From Butyrivibrio sp. (GTDB taxonomy: Bacteria; Bacillota; Clostridia; Lachnospirales; Lachnospiraceae), in the NCBI GenBank assembly GCA_017615275.1, contig JAGAAO010000020.1, positions 1-38,524 of the forward strand: a DNA stretch of 38,524 bases. The letters run 5' to 3'. Shown one piece after another: positions 1 to 6,503 of this stretch; within the stretch, counting starts at the first letter, position 1; every line of letters starts with the position of its first letter. The notes beneath the pieces are model-generated. The model saw only the letters and a list, made by a program, of their open reading frames with translations. It made no database searches and had not been told where the DNA came from. The translations under genes and the position numbers were made by a program.

Positions 1-94
1 ACTCTTTTACGCTAATGCCATCAGGAGTATCAGGCCATAGTCCTTGTCTAAACAATTCAACAGCCTTTCTTTTGTAGTCATAACTGTAGCGCAT
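1..94 (-). mobile_element. Transposase N-terminus (IS fragment running off the left edge)
   Basis: The first 31 codons of a minus-strand gene are visible, starting MRYSYDYKRKAVELFRQG. A basic, helix-rich start of this kind is typical of the helix-turn-helix segment that opens many IS transposases (IS3/OrfA-like and related). An AGGAGGG Shine-Dalgarno lies 7 nt before the ATG. The catalytic part lies outside the window, so the IS family cannot be fixed. The terminus of the element should lie between the start codon and about 180. Confidence 0.6.
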
Positions 95-100
95 AAAAAT

Positions 101-133
101 ACCCTCCTTACTGGTTTGTCCAGTAAAGAGGGT
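101..133 (-). promoter_or_regulatory. Hairpin that buries the transposase ribosome binding site
   Basis: Positions 101-114 and 120-133 form a 14-bp inverted repeat with one mismatch around a 5-nt loop. In the mRNA the Shine-Dalgarno of the transposase lies in the 3' arm. A transcript that starts outside the element would fold and hide the site, while one starting inside the 5' arm would not. This is the known logic by which several IS elements avoid activation by read-through. The geometry is seen; the function is inferred. Confidence 0.6.
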
Positions 134-180
134 ACATATCATCCTGAAGGCTGAAATAAAATTTTTATATCATCTCACAC

Positions 181-909
181 TTATTCATCCAGCATTATTT
201 CGATAGGCGAACCTTCTGCTCCGTATCCCGAGCGAAAATATGTTAACCCTTTTTCTTTTGTCCATTTGTACGTAGAATAAAAACCACTTTCAATAAGCGT
301 ATTATCATATGAAAAACAACAGTTGTCTCCATTGTTTTCGATTTTTTGATGCAATCCATCATTATTCTCATCAATATCCGTTTCTGAACAAACTAACATT
401 CCCTCTGAAATAAATGTCTCTTCATCCGGAATATCCTCGCATTGGAGCAAAAGATATATACTGTCATTCGTAACATAAAAAGTTCCAATATCAAATCTAT
501 CCAACACGTCATAATAATATCTTTCAGTACAATCTTCATGCTGAATTGAAAGAGAATATACATCTCCGTTCTCAAAACTTTTTATATATGCCACCTTTAC
601 CGGAACTTCTTTGATATCCTCAGAAAAGAAAAGCTTTACAGAATAAATATACTCTTTTTCAATATCTTCAAAAAAATAAGGATTATTCGCGATTGGCTCA
701 ATTTCCCTGATGGGCTCATTTAACTGATCATCACTTGTTTTTTCTCCACCGCCATCACTTACATCTTTTTCAGCAACTACACTTGAATCTGTGGTTGCTA
801 CTTTTTCTTCTAAATTCTTATCTAAACTTGCGCATGATACACACCCAAAAAATATCAATAAACAAATCAAAATCCTATTTATTTTACTTACGCTTTTATA
901 AAAGTTCAT
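181..909 (-). CDS. Putative lipoprotein, likely immunity protein of the upstream LXG-type toxin
   Basis: A 242-residue protein with a hydrophobic N-terminal segment (about 12-24) ending in FFGCVSC, a plausible though non-ideal lipobox, followed by a charged low-complexity linker (about 28-70) and a compact acidic domain rich in Tyr, Phe and Cys. I do not recognise the domain. The gene follows the lysozyme-like toxin by 10 bp, the position of immunity genes in T7SSb LXG cassettes. A cell-surface location would suit an inhibitor of a cell-wall-cutting toxin. A comparable case is TilA, the lipoprotein immunity partner of TslA in Staphylococcus. Family unknown; role inferred from position and localisation. 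Confidence 0.55.
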   Translation of the reverse strand: MNFYKSVSKINRILICLLIFFGCVSCASLDKNLEEKVATTDSSVVAEKDVSDGGGEKTSDDQLNEPIREIEPIANNPYFFEDIEKEYIYSVKLFFSEDIKEVPVKVAYIKSFENGDVYSLSIQHEDCTERYYYDVLDRFDIGTFYVTNDSIYLLLQCEDIPDEETFISEGMLVCSETDIDENNDGLHQKIENNGDNCCFSYDNTLIESGFYSTYKWTKEKGLTYFRSGYGAEGSPIEIMLDE

Positions 910-919
910 ATTTATTTAC

Positions 920-2470
920 CTACTCTTCCAACGCCTGCATTACACAATATATTCCCACTTGTTTATCAACAGCATTCGGATCAAAATTATGATCGCTTAC
1001 ATACTTACCACTCGTATAAGCACTTGTGCCACTATACAAATAAGGAGAAATATGGCCATTATTAGAATAACCATATCCATTAAATGATTCTGCAAATGCC
1101 AAGCAAGTTGCATCATCAACTCTTCCCTCAAATGATATTCCCGTTTTTTCTTTATTATTCATAAGCGCATCAACAGCTGCATCTTCAAAGTTATCAAAAC
1201 ATACGCTTTTGGGGACAATTGTAGTTGGCTTTCCCAAAGGTTGCCCATTATGTAAATGCGTGTTAAAATCACATGCTGACTCTCTAAAATGAATAGCACA
1301 AATCAATTCTGGCGGCACACCCGTTTTTTGTGAAATAGCAACGTAAATATCTTTATTTTCATCATATATCTTCTTGACACATTTCAATTCTGCATCAAAT
1401 TTACCATTATTTGTTGTTTCCATATCATTTATTATTCCAGCGTTTCGAATATAACTAGCCTTAGATGTACTTGTCATATTCACAGTTGGATCCAGTATTT
1501 GATTGATCTGTTGACATATCTCTTTCGCATCACTGGAACCGTTTTTACTATTTTCATATAACGAAAATAGTAAATCCTTATGATTAGCTTTTAAATAATT
1601 CATTTCATCAGCAGAATAGCCATATGTCTTTTGTATATATGCGTATATTTTTTGTTCCTCTTGCTTTTCCATTTTCTTTAATGTAATCTTCTCGTCTTGC
1701 AATTCCTTCAATTCATCAGAAGTAGATTTTTCCTTATCTTTTTTAAAGAAATTAGTGATTTTCCTTATGATATTTATTGGATTCTTTGCCATACACGGCG
1801 TATAAACCGTCATACTATCAAGACCTGCGGCAACGTTAATAATCTTACTCTGAAGAGCCTGCGCATTACCTTTAAAATCATTCCGAGATAATAGCGCACA
1901 CGCATCATTGTCAAAATTTTCAAGCCTTGTTAAGCACTCTTCAATATGACCTTTGCTTCCGACTAAATCGTCAATTACCATAAGCATTCTTCCACAGGTC
2001 GGCTGCGTATATAATCCCCATTTGCCATGCCTCTCTATAAGCCGCTTTATGCGACATTCAATCTCATAACCGATAGTATCGATTGAATTTTCAATTGCTT
2101 TCTGATCTTTCTTAATCATCAACAGCGCAGTTTCACTAATTCTGGCTTTCGGTGATGGATCCACTCCTTCTTTGAACTTGCCTTCTATATCATAGCAGGT
2201 ATGCAGAAATTCCGATATAAACTCAAGATTATGAAAATGCAAATCTTCAGTCTGTCTTCTGTTAATAAATTCCTTTGATGCATCTGCCATTTTTCCAACA
2301 AACGTTTCATTCGTTCGATATCTTCCATAACCCTCTTCAAGAACCTTTGCCTCTTCATTATACCGATTAAAATCGCTGTGAAGAGTATCCGTAAACTCAT
2401 TCATGTCCTCAGCGTCATATCTTCTTCCGGCGCCTAAAACATTTCCTCTTTTAGCTTCATAAAACAACAT
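920..2470 (-). CDS. LXG/WXG-like secreted effector with C-terminal lysozyme-like (muramidase) domain
   Basis: 516 residues. About 1-240 is helical with no signal peptide and looks like the LXG-type targeting domain of T7SSb effectors. About 255-310 is a Lys/Glu-rich coiled-coil linker. The last ~150 residues resemble a lysozyme-like family often annotated as peptidoglycan-binding/lysozyme: VPPELICAIHFRESACDF, then THLHNGQPL, FEDAAVDAL, FNGYGY, SPYLYSGTSAYTSGKYVSD and a C-terminal VGIYCVMQAL. Glu397 in FRES is the likely catalytic acid. The ATG follows an AGAGGA site by 5-6 nt and sits 10 bp after the preceding gene. Three adjacent genes complete a Lap1-Lap2-effector-immunity order. The toxin domain is more certain than the targeting domain. 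It could instead be a phage-type endolysin, but no holin or other phage gene is nearby. Confidence 0.68.
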   Translation of the reverse strand: MLFYEAKRGNVLGAGRRYDAEDMNEFTDTLHSDFNRYNEEAKVLEEGYGRYRTNETFVGKMADASKEFINRRQTEDLHFHNLEFISEFLHTCYDIEGKFKEGVDPSPKARISETALLMIKKDQKAIENSIDTIGYEIECRIKRLIERHGKWGLYTQPTCGRMLMVIDDLVGSKGHIEECLTRLENFDNDACALLSRNDFKGNAQALQSKIINVAAGLDSMTVYTPCMAKNPINIIRKITNFFKKDKEKSTSDELKELQDEKITLKKMEKQEEQKIYAYIQKTYGYSADEMNYLKANHKDLLFSLYENSKNGSSDAKEICQQINQILDPTVNMTSTSKASYIRNAGIINDMETTNNGKFDAELKCVKKIYDENKDIYVAISQKTGVPPELICAIHFRESACDFNTHLHNGQPLGKPTTIVPKSVCFDNFEDAAVDALMNNKEKTGISFEGRVDDATCLAFAESFNGYGYSNNGHISPYLYSGTSAYTSGKYVSDHNFDPNAVDKQVGIYCVMQALEE

Positions 2471-2480
2471 ACTTTTCCTC

Positions 2481-2858
2481 TTACATTACATCTTGTCTTG
2501 AAGCTTGTGCTGCCAGCTCCGCTTCAAGCTCTTCAATCCTTCTCTCCAAATCTTTGATATGATCACGGATATTTGCTTTTGCCTGTTCAGCTTCTTCAAG
2601 AAATTGTGAAACAAGATTTTGAAAAGAGCTTATTTCATAATACGTTGAAAGCCTTAAATCCTCTGCTTTATTCTGAAGAACGCCCCTAAATTCGTCTCCT
2701 GCAGTCATATCGTAATTTTTTTCAGGTTCCTCCGCCCCATCTCTTAGTTCAGATTGTAATCTTCTAATATTTTCACTTTCAGTATCCAGCTCCGAAATCT
2801 CCTCTTCACATTCAGAAATCTCGTGCTTGAGATCCTCTATTTCCGACATAATACTCAT
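2481..2858 (-). CDS. Small coiled-coil protein, LXG-associated (Lap2/DUF5082 YwqH-like)
   Basis: A 125-residue acidic, almost wholly helical protein. Residues 3-45 and 80-118 have heptad patterns such as IEDLKHEISECEEEISEL and DLERRIEELEAEL. There is no signal peptide. Size, the two long helices and the position directly before a large effector match the YwqH/DUF5082 type of small WXG-superfamily partner that escorts LXG toxins to the T7SS. The start ATG overlaps the stop of the preceding gene (ATGA), which implies translational coupling. A second in-frame ATG three codons on is a possible alternative start. Family assignment is by architecture only. Confidence 0.6.
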   Translation of the reverse strand: MSIMSEIEDLKHEISECEEEISELDTESENIRRLQSELRDGAEEPEKNYDMTAGDEFRGVLQNKAEDLRLSTYYEISSFQNLVSQFLEEAEQAKANIRDHIKDLERRIEELEAELAAQASRQDVM

Positions 2859-3178
2859 TGCTTATTTGCTCCTCCAATTCCCCCGCCATCTACCGTCAAG
2901 CTTTCACTGGCTTCTTTATCTATAGCAATCATGCTATCTCGCATAGTAAGAAACCCTTGCGGAAGAGATTCAGAAACTTCATGCCTGTAAAATTCAGTTG
3001 TTTTATGGATTTCCTCCAATATTGCATGCATTTCCTTACCTGCATCAAATGTATCCAAACTACTTGCTTTGCTTATTGAATTATCTGGAAATACACAAGC
3101 ATTCGCAGCTCCTTGAATATCATCTACTATTTCAGTGAACACATTTGTGTCCATAAAGACTTTATCTTCAGTCGCCAA
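2855..3178 (-). CDS. Small helical protein, LXG-associated (Lap1/DUF5344-like), TTG start
   Basis: A ~107-residue protein from LATEDKVFMDTNVF to a Gly-rich tail, first gene of the T7SS-effector cassette. It has two predicted helices separated by a short linker, and length and position fit the YwqI/DUF5344 or DUF3130 partners of LXG effectors. The open frame extends upstream to an ATG at 3220, but I prefer the TTG at 3178. It has an AGAGGAG site 8 nt upstream (3187-3193), and the best promoter has its -10 at 3221-3226, which would leave the upstream ATG outside the transcript. No WXG motif is evident, so the assignment is contextual. Confidence 0.55.
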   Translation of the reverse strand: MATEDKVFMDTNVFTEIVDDIQGAANACVFPDNSISKASSLDTFDAGKEMHAILEEIHKTTEFYRHEVSESLPQGFLTMRDSMIAIDKEASESLTVDGGGIGGANKQ

Positions 3179-3220
3179 TACTTTTTCTCCTCTGATTTCA
3201 TATAAATATTTTGTTAACAT

Positions 3221-3248
3221 ATTATCACAAAAAATTATCTTCCTTCAA
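3221..3248 (-). promoter_or_regulatory. Candidate promoter of the LXG-effector cassette
   Basis: On the minus strand TTGAAG (3243-3248), a 16-nt spacer, and GATAAT (3221-3226) preceded by TGT, an extended -10. The expected start would give a leader of about 35 nt before the TTG at 3178. A second -10-like TATAAT lies further upstream near 3275 but lacks a good -35. Confidence 0.45.
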
Positions 3249-3278
3249 GTGCTTATATTTCCTGGCTTTGCAATTATA

Positions 3279-3319
3279 CAAATGGTAATTTTTCTGAATT
3301 AAAATGTACCAAATGGTAA
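3279..3319. promoter_or_regulatory. Pair of CAAATGGTAA direct repeats upstream of the effector cassette
   Basis: CAAATGGTAA occurs at 3279-3288 and again at 3310-3319. The start-to-start distance is 31 bp, close to three helical turns, so both copies face the same side of the DNA. The second copy is part of a short palindrome, TACCA-AA-TGGTA (3307-3318). This looks like a pair of regulator sites. No regulator is identifiable in the cassette. Confidence 0.4.
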
Positions 3320-3334
3320 ATCGTAATAAAAAAA

Positions 3335-3392
3335 CAGCCTCGGAATGAGCTTAATTCCCTGCCCACGCCAAAAGGCTGCCTATTTGGTGCAT
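3335..3392 (-). repeat. Intergenic hairpin repeat, copy 1 (terminator of the Zeta-type gene)
   Basis: The 44-nt core (3335-3378) has outer arms CAGCCT/AGGCTG and an inner stem GGAAT/ATTCC. On the minus strand the structure is followed by a run of seven T, so it can act as a Rho-independent terminator for the gene ending at 3444. It is identical over the 44-nt core to the copy at 4182. The flank CTATTTGGTGCAT (3380-3392) is shared with the copy at 6504, so the repeat is larger than the stem. Confidence 0.75.
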
Positions 3393-3443
3393 TATGAAAT
3401 TATTGGAGCTGCTAAAATGAGGCAATACACAAGCCTCTAACTC

Positions 3444-3848
3444 TTATAGTTTAACTCTTTGGCCAAACCACTTTGGAACACTATGCCCGCCCTTAGAAAC
3501 TCTATGTGCCACTCTTTCTTGGGCAAGTTCTGCACTATCAAGCCCTATATAATGAAGCTCTATCAAAAATCCTTTTTCTTTTGCCTGCTTAATAGCCTTA
3601 ATAACTGCTTTGCCGCATAATGTAGTTTCCTGGTTAAAGCTGATTCCTTCATTTATGTAAGTATTAAGTCTTTTAACAGCTTCTTTTCCAGCCATAAGAA
3701 CACTTGAAAAATCCCGCCAATCGAGCTTCATTTCCCTAAGAATTTCATCTGCATTAACTCTATGTTCATTCCTTAATCGAGGATTAAGCTGGTATAAAGT
3801 AGACTTCCCTGCCCCATTTACGCCAGCCACAATAGTATATTTCTTCAT
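3444..3848 (-). pseudogene. Zeta-toxin-like P-loop kinase with internal deletion
   Basis: 134 residues. The N-terminal two-thirds match chromosomal Zeta-type kinases: Walker A GVNGAGKST at 9-17, VNADEIL, AGKEAV, and SFNQETTL followed by LHYIGLDS. Such proteins phosphorylate UDP-N-acetylglucosamine or related substrates. The family normally continues from the Arg-containing RVxKGGH motif through about 50 residues to a C-terminal VPxW(F/Y) tail near residue 190. Here KGGHSV runs straight into PKWFGQR, so an in-frame deletion appears to have removed the intervening part. I chose the ATG at 3848, which overlaps the antitoxin stop as TGATG, over a TTG one codon earlier. The kinase is probably inactive, although the ATP site remains. 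Confidence 0.65.
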
Positions 3849-4027
3849 CAAAAAAGATTCCCTTCAATCACTTCTTTTTGGTGTTTCTGTAACAGATAAT
3901 CACCAATCATTTCATAGAAATCTTTTTCTTCCTCATTCTCACTTTCAAGGACAAGTTGAAGTGTATCATCAGGATTAAGCTTTGATATCTCTTTATATAT
4001 TTCACTGTATTTTTTTACATCACACAT
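3848..4027 (-). CDS. Small protein upstream of the Zeta-type gene, probable antitoxin
   Basis: A 59-residue acidic protein, starting MCDVKKYSEIYKEI and ending KEVIEGNLF. It is helical and Glu/Asp-rich, with no DNA-binding motif I can name. Its TGA shares one base with the ATG of the Zeta-type kinase, so the two are translationally coupled. An AGGA site lies about 9 nt before the ATG. Small acidic partners encoded just ahead of Zeta-type kinases are the usual antitoxins. The open frame is intact although the toxin appears deleted. The role is inferred from context. Confidence 0.6.
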   Translation of the reverse strand: MCDVKKYSEIYKEISKLNPDDTLQLVLESENEEEKDFYEMIGDYLLQKHQKEVIEGNLF

Positions 4028-4068
4028 ATATGTATCCTCGTATGTATATAAACAACAATTTCAACTGT

Positions 4069-4114
4069 ATTTTACCATATTCCCACGAATACTAACAATG
4101 ATAGCAAATATCAT
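4069..4114 (-). promoter_or_regulatory. Promoter and palindromic operator of the toxin-antitoxin pair
   Basis: On the minus strand TTGTTA (4093-4098), an 18-nt spacer and TAAAAT (4069-4074) with an extended TG upstream. ATGATA-GCAAA-TATCAT (4098-4114) is a perfect 6-bp inverted repeat that adjoins the -35 box, a usual place for autoregulation of toxin-antitoxin pairs. The AGGA and ATG of the antitoxin follow about 40 nt downstream. Confidence 0.5.
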
Positions 4115-4181
4115 TATTAAATTCCATTTTACCAATTTCTCCCATTATAAAATTTCCATCATAAAAATTGCAATATAAAAG

Positions 4182-4225
4182 CAGCCTCGGAATGAGCTTA
4201 ATTCCCTGCCCACGCCAAAAGGCTG
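4182..4225 (-). repeat. Intergenic hairpin repeat, copy 2 (terminator of phzF-like gene)
   Basis: Identical in all 44 positions of the core to the copy at 3335-3378. On the minus strand it is followed by a short CTTTTATATT tract, so it can terminate the PhzF-family gene that ends at 4260. The right-hand flank differs from the other copies, while the A-rich left flank (TGCAATA..AAAAG) is shared with the copy at 6504. Confidence 0.75.
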
Positions 4226-4259
4226 TTAATTTACTACATATCTTTAATATAAAAATTCT

Positions 4260-5045
4260 TCACAATAATTCTGCAACAACATCAGAGATTGCTACCAATG
4301 TAGCCTCTCCGCTTATACTTATTCTCCCATTTCCAAGAAGTTCGCAGTACAGATGTCCGCCTCTTTTTGATGCCTGATACGCATGAATTGTATTTTTACC
4401 AAGCTCCCCGGACCAATAATCCGCTATCTGGCAATGAGCAGAACCACAAACAGGATCTTCGGGAACCATAAGTTCAGGAAAGAAACTTCTGGATACACAA
4501 TCTACATCCGTTCCTTTTGCTGTAACATTCTGACCACGTCCCGGAAGAAGCGCTAACTTATTCTGAATGGGATTCATTTCCCGAATCTGATCCTCGGATT
4601 CAAATACACAGACCAAATCGATCCCGAGAATAGCTTTCACAGGTCTTATACCAAAAGCACTCTCCATATCATTTGTCACCGGAACTTCATGCTGCTCACA
4701 TATTGGAAAATTCATCTCATATAAATTATCTTTTCTTACGACTGTCAGTTTCCCGCTTCGCGTATCAAACTCTATTACATCCTTATCTTTTTCAAAGTAA
4801 TTGAATAGCACAAATGACGAGGCCAAAGTAGCATGACCGCACAGATCAACCTCAGAAACAGGTGTAAACCATCTGAGATGATATCCTTGTTCTTCCTTAA
4901 CTATGAAAGCTGTCTCGCTTAGATTATTCTCCATCGCAATCTTCATCATGGATTCTTCTTCCGGCCACTTTTCCATCACACAAACTGCTGCCGGATTTCC
5001 CGAAAACGGCTTATCCGTGAATGCATCAACAATATATTGCTTCAT
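4260..5045 (-). CDS. PhzF-family isomerase/epimerase-like protein
   Basis: 261 residues spanning the complete PhzF/diaminopimelate-epimerase-like fold. The N-terminal VDAFTDKPFSGNPAAVC matches the substrate-side loop, and Glu44 in NLSETAF is the conserved acid. GHATLA and the C-terminal DPVCGSAHC are the two conserved loops of the family. Members are cytosolic and catalyse isomerisations of small carboxylated metabolites; the substrate cannot be told from sequence. Its stop is followed by the hairpin repeat copy 2. The GNAT gene upstream is 12 bp away and probably co-transcribed. A paralogue is encoded at 18290-19195. Confidence 0.88.
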   Translation of the reverse strand: MKQYIVDAFTDKPFSGNPAAVCVMEKWPEEESMMKIAMENNLSETAFIVKEEQGYHLRWFTPVSEVDLCGHATLASSFVLFNYFEKDKDVIEFDTRSGKLTVVRKDNLYEMNFPICEQHEVPVTNDMESAFGIRPVKAILGIDLVCVFESEDQIREMNPIQNKLALLPGRGQNVTAKGTDVDCVSRSFFPELMVPEDPVCGSAHCQIADYWSGELGKNTIHAYQASKRGGHLYCELLGNGRISISGEATLVAISDVVAELL

Positions 5046-5057
5046 CTTATTATGCTC

Positions 5058-5516
5058 CTATTCAAAGTTATTTTTTTCCATATAAACAAATATCAATTCG
5101 TCAGAAACCGTCTCCCGCTTATATTCCTTATATCCATTCTTACGATAAAGCCTGATATTATCGATGCTTCTCGTGCTTGTAAAAAGTTCATATCTTCTTT
5201 GCGGAAAATATGTTTCTATTTCATGCAACAACATAGATCCATAGCCCTTGCATCTGTAATCCGGATGAACCATGAGTTTCCCAATGTATAATGTCCCATC
5301 ACTTTCCTTTGCGCGAACTGATCCAACAATCTCATTGTCTTCATCCACCATTTTCAAGATTATTCCATTATCATATTCCCCGGCAACTTCATCCAATGTC
5401 TGCTTTAAGGGTGGTATATCCTGATTTCCAAACAGTTCTGCTTCCGACTGATATGCCAAATATTGCAGTTTTATAATAGTATCGAGATCTTCACGTTTTG
5501 CTTTTTCTACCTTCAT
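5058..5516 (-). CDS. GNAT-family N-acetyltransferase
   Basis: 152 residues, a full-length single GNAT domain. The strand before motif A, LYIGKLMVHPDYRCKGYGSMLL (about 96-117), carries the acetyl-CoA-binding R/Q-x-x-G-x-G/A loop as RCKGYG. It is followed by the helix LLHEIETYF and by the C-terminal strand SIDNIRLYRKNGYKEYKRE, the usual end of the fold. The substrate is unknown. The gene is 12 bp upstream of the PhzF gene and is likely in the same transcript. Confidence 0.85.
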   Translation of the reverse strand: MKVEKAKREDLDTIIKLQYLAYQSEAELFGNQDIPPLKQTLDEVAGEYDNGIILKMVDEDNEIVGSVRAKESDGTLYIGKLMVHPDYRCKGYGSMLLHEIETYFPQRRYELFTSTRSIDNIRLYRKNGYKEYKRETVSDELIFVYMEKNNFE

Positions 5517-5547
5517 TTTCTACTCCAATATTTTTAATATAATAATC

Positions 5548-5661
5548 TCAACAACGTCGATTTAAATATTCAGAAATCTTCATTGCTAATTCCAATGTGG
5601 GATCGTATTTATTATTTTCTATCGCAATAATAGTCTGTCTGGTAACACTTTCAACTACATT
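5548..5661 (-). pseudogene. 3' remnant of an XRE-family (YozG/Cro-like) regulator
   Basis: Translation of the minus strand gives [20 protein letters not shown] followed by [17 protein letters not shown] and a stop. This is the recognition-helix half of the small Cro/YozG repressors, whose usual form is VTRQTIxxIENxxYxPSLxLAxKIA. The N-terminal ~25 residues are missing and there is no start codon. The fragment begins immediately after a TAATAG double stop that ends the DUF134-NifX gene, and lies in the same frame. A deletion that removed the 5' end of the regulator is the simplest reading. Confidence 0.75.
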
Positions 5662-5664
5662 CTA

Positions 5665-6384
5665 TTAGTGACACTTTCCATGTCCGCAAGAATGGCCCTC
5701 GCCATGCTCATGATGATTACAATTTGCTGCACCAATCGCATCAAGCGTTCCTGCAACCAGAGCCTCAACAGCAGCATCGGTGCTTCCGCTTACTCCTGCG
5801 TAAAGCTTGATACCGGCCTCTTCAATAGCATTCACCGCTCCGCCTCCGATACCACCACAGATCAGTGTATCTACATCAGCAATGTTCAGGATACCGGCAA
5901 GTGCTCCACACCCTTCTCCGTTGGTGCCTAAAATCTGAGAATTTACAATCTTTCCATCCTCAATATCATAAACCTTAAACTGTTCGGTTCTTCCAAAATG
6001 TCCGAATACATTTCCATTGTCGTAAGTTACGGCTACTCTCATTGTTTTATCTCCTTTACTTTTCAAGTTTACACTTAGCCCACTTCTTTCCTGGTCAATT
6101 TCGATATTTCCACCTGATATGCGAAGTCGTTTACCTTCAACAACAGCACCCACAAGTTTCTTTCTGGCACTCTCATACATCGCAGTGACCGTTGTCCTGG
6201 CAACGCCCATTCTCAATGCACACTCTTCCTGGTTAAGGCCTTCATAATCCAGAAGCCTCATGGTCTCATACTCGTCCAACGACATCATCACAGTCGGGAT
6301 TTTTCCCACCTCCGCTTCTTCAGGCACAAAACTGTAGAAATCCGGAAAACTGCAAATTTTTCTGCACTTTGTAGTCCTTGCCAT
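5665..6384 (-). CDS. DUF134 DNA-binding domain fused to NifX-like (dinitrogenase FeMo-cofactor) domain
   Basis: 239 residues from MARTTKCRK. Residues 1-95 are a DUF134 domain, a sigma-70 region-4-like helix-turn-helix (YETMRLLDYEGLNQEECALRMGVARTTV is read as its core). From about 115 comes a NifB/NifX-type Di-Nase_FeMo-co domain (MRVAVTYDNGNVFGHFGRTEQF, GCGALAGIL, LICGGIGGGA). A His/Cys-rich tail (HHEHGEGHSCGHGKCH) suggests metal binding. The ATG at 6384 has GGAGG 6 nt upstream, so I reject an upstream TTG. A second ribosome binding site and ATG lie between the domains. No nitrogenase genes are nearby; such proteins are common in anaerobes with other Fe-S roles. Its own twin-palindrome promoter is upstream. 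Confidence 0.85.
   Translation of the reverse strand: MARTTKCRKICSFPDFYSFVPEEAEVGKIPTVMMSLDEYETMRLLDYEGLNQEECALRMGVARTTVTAMYESARKKLVGAVVEGKRLRISGGNIEIDQERSGLSVNLKSKGDKTMRVAVTYDNGNVFGHFGRTEQFKVYDIEDGKIVNSQILGTNGEGCGALAGILNIADVDTLICGGIGGGAVNAIEEAGIKLYAGVSGSTDAAVEALVAGTLDAIGAANCNHHEHGEGHSCGHGKCH
6040..6055 (-). promoter_or_regulatory. Internal ribosome binding site and start for the NifX-like domain alone
   Basis: AGGAG at 6051-6055 is followed after 8 nt by ATG at 6040-6042, in frame with the fusion. Translation from here would give a 125-residue NifX-like protein starting MRVAVTYD, which is exactly the usual start of stand-alone proteins of this family. The fusion may therefore be made together with a short form. 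Confidence 0.6.
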
Positions 6385-6407
6385 AGTTTCCTCCAAATAT
6401 CAAAATC

Positions 6408-6451
6408 GACATATGTCAGAATAAGTATATTGTTTTTCTGACATATGTCAA
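6408..6451 (-). promoter_or_regulatory. Promoter with two TGACATATGTCA operators
   Basis: On the minus strand TTGACA (6446-6451), a 16-nt spacer and TATACT (6424-6429). A perfect 12-bp palindrome, TGACATATGTCA (6439-6450), covers the -35 box. A second copy with a 10-bp perfect core (6408-6417) sits just downstream of the -10. Their centres are 32 bp apart, about three helical turns. This is a repressor-type layout. Autoregulation by the DUF134 domain of the gene it drives is the obvious guess. Confidence 0.7.
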
Positions 6452-6503
6452 TATCATAAATCATATAGCTTTAACAATTGGTTAGATTCTTTGCAATAAA
6501 AAG

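Noticed and set aside
920-2470. Prophage endolysin
   Set aside because: No holin, tail or other phage gene nearby, while three adjacent genes fit an LXG-effector cassette.
5665-6384. Part of a nitrogenase cluster
   Set aside because: NifX-like domain only; no nifHDK or nifB nearby, and such proteins occur widely in anaerobes.
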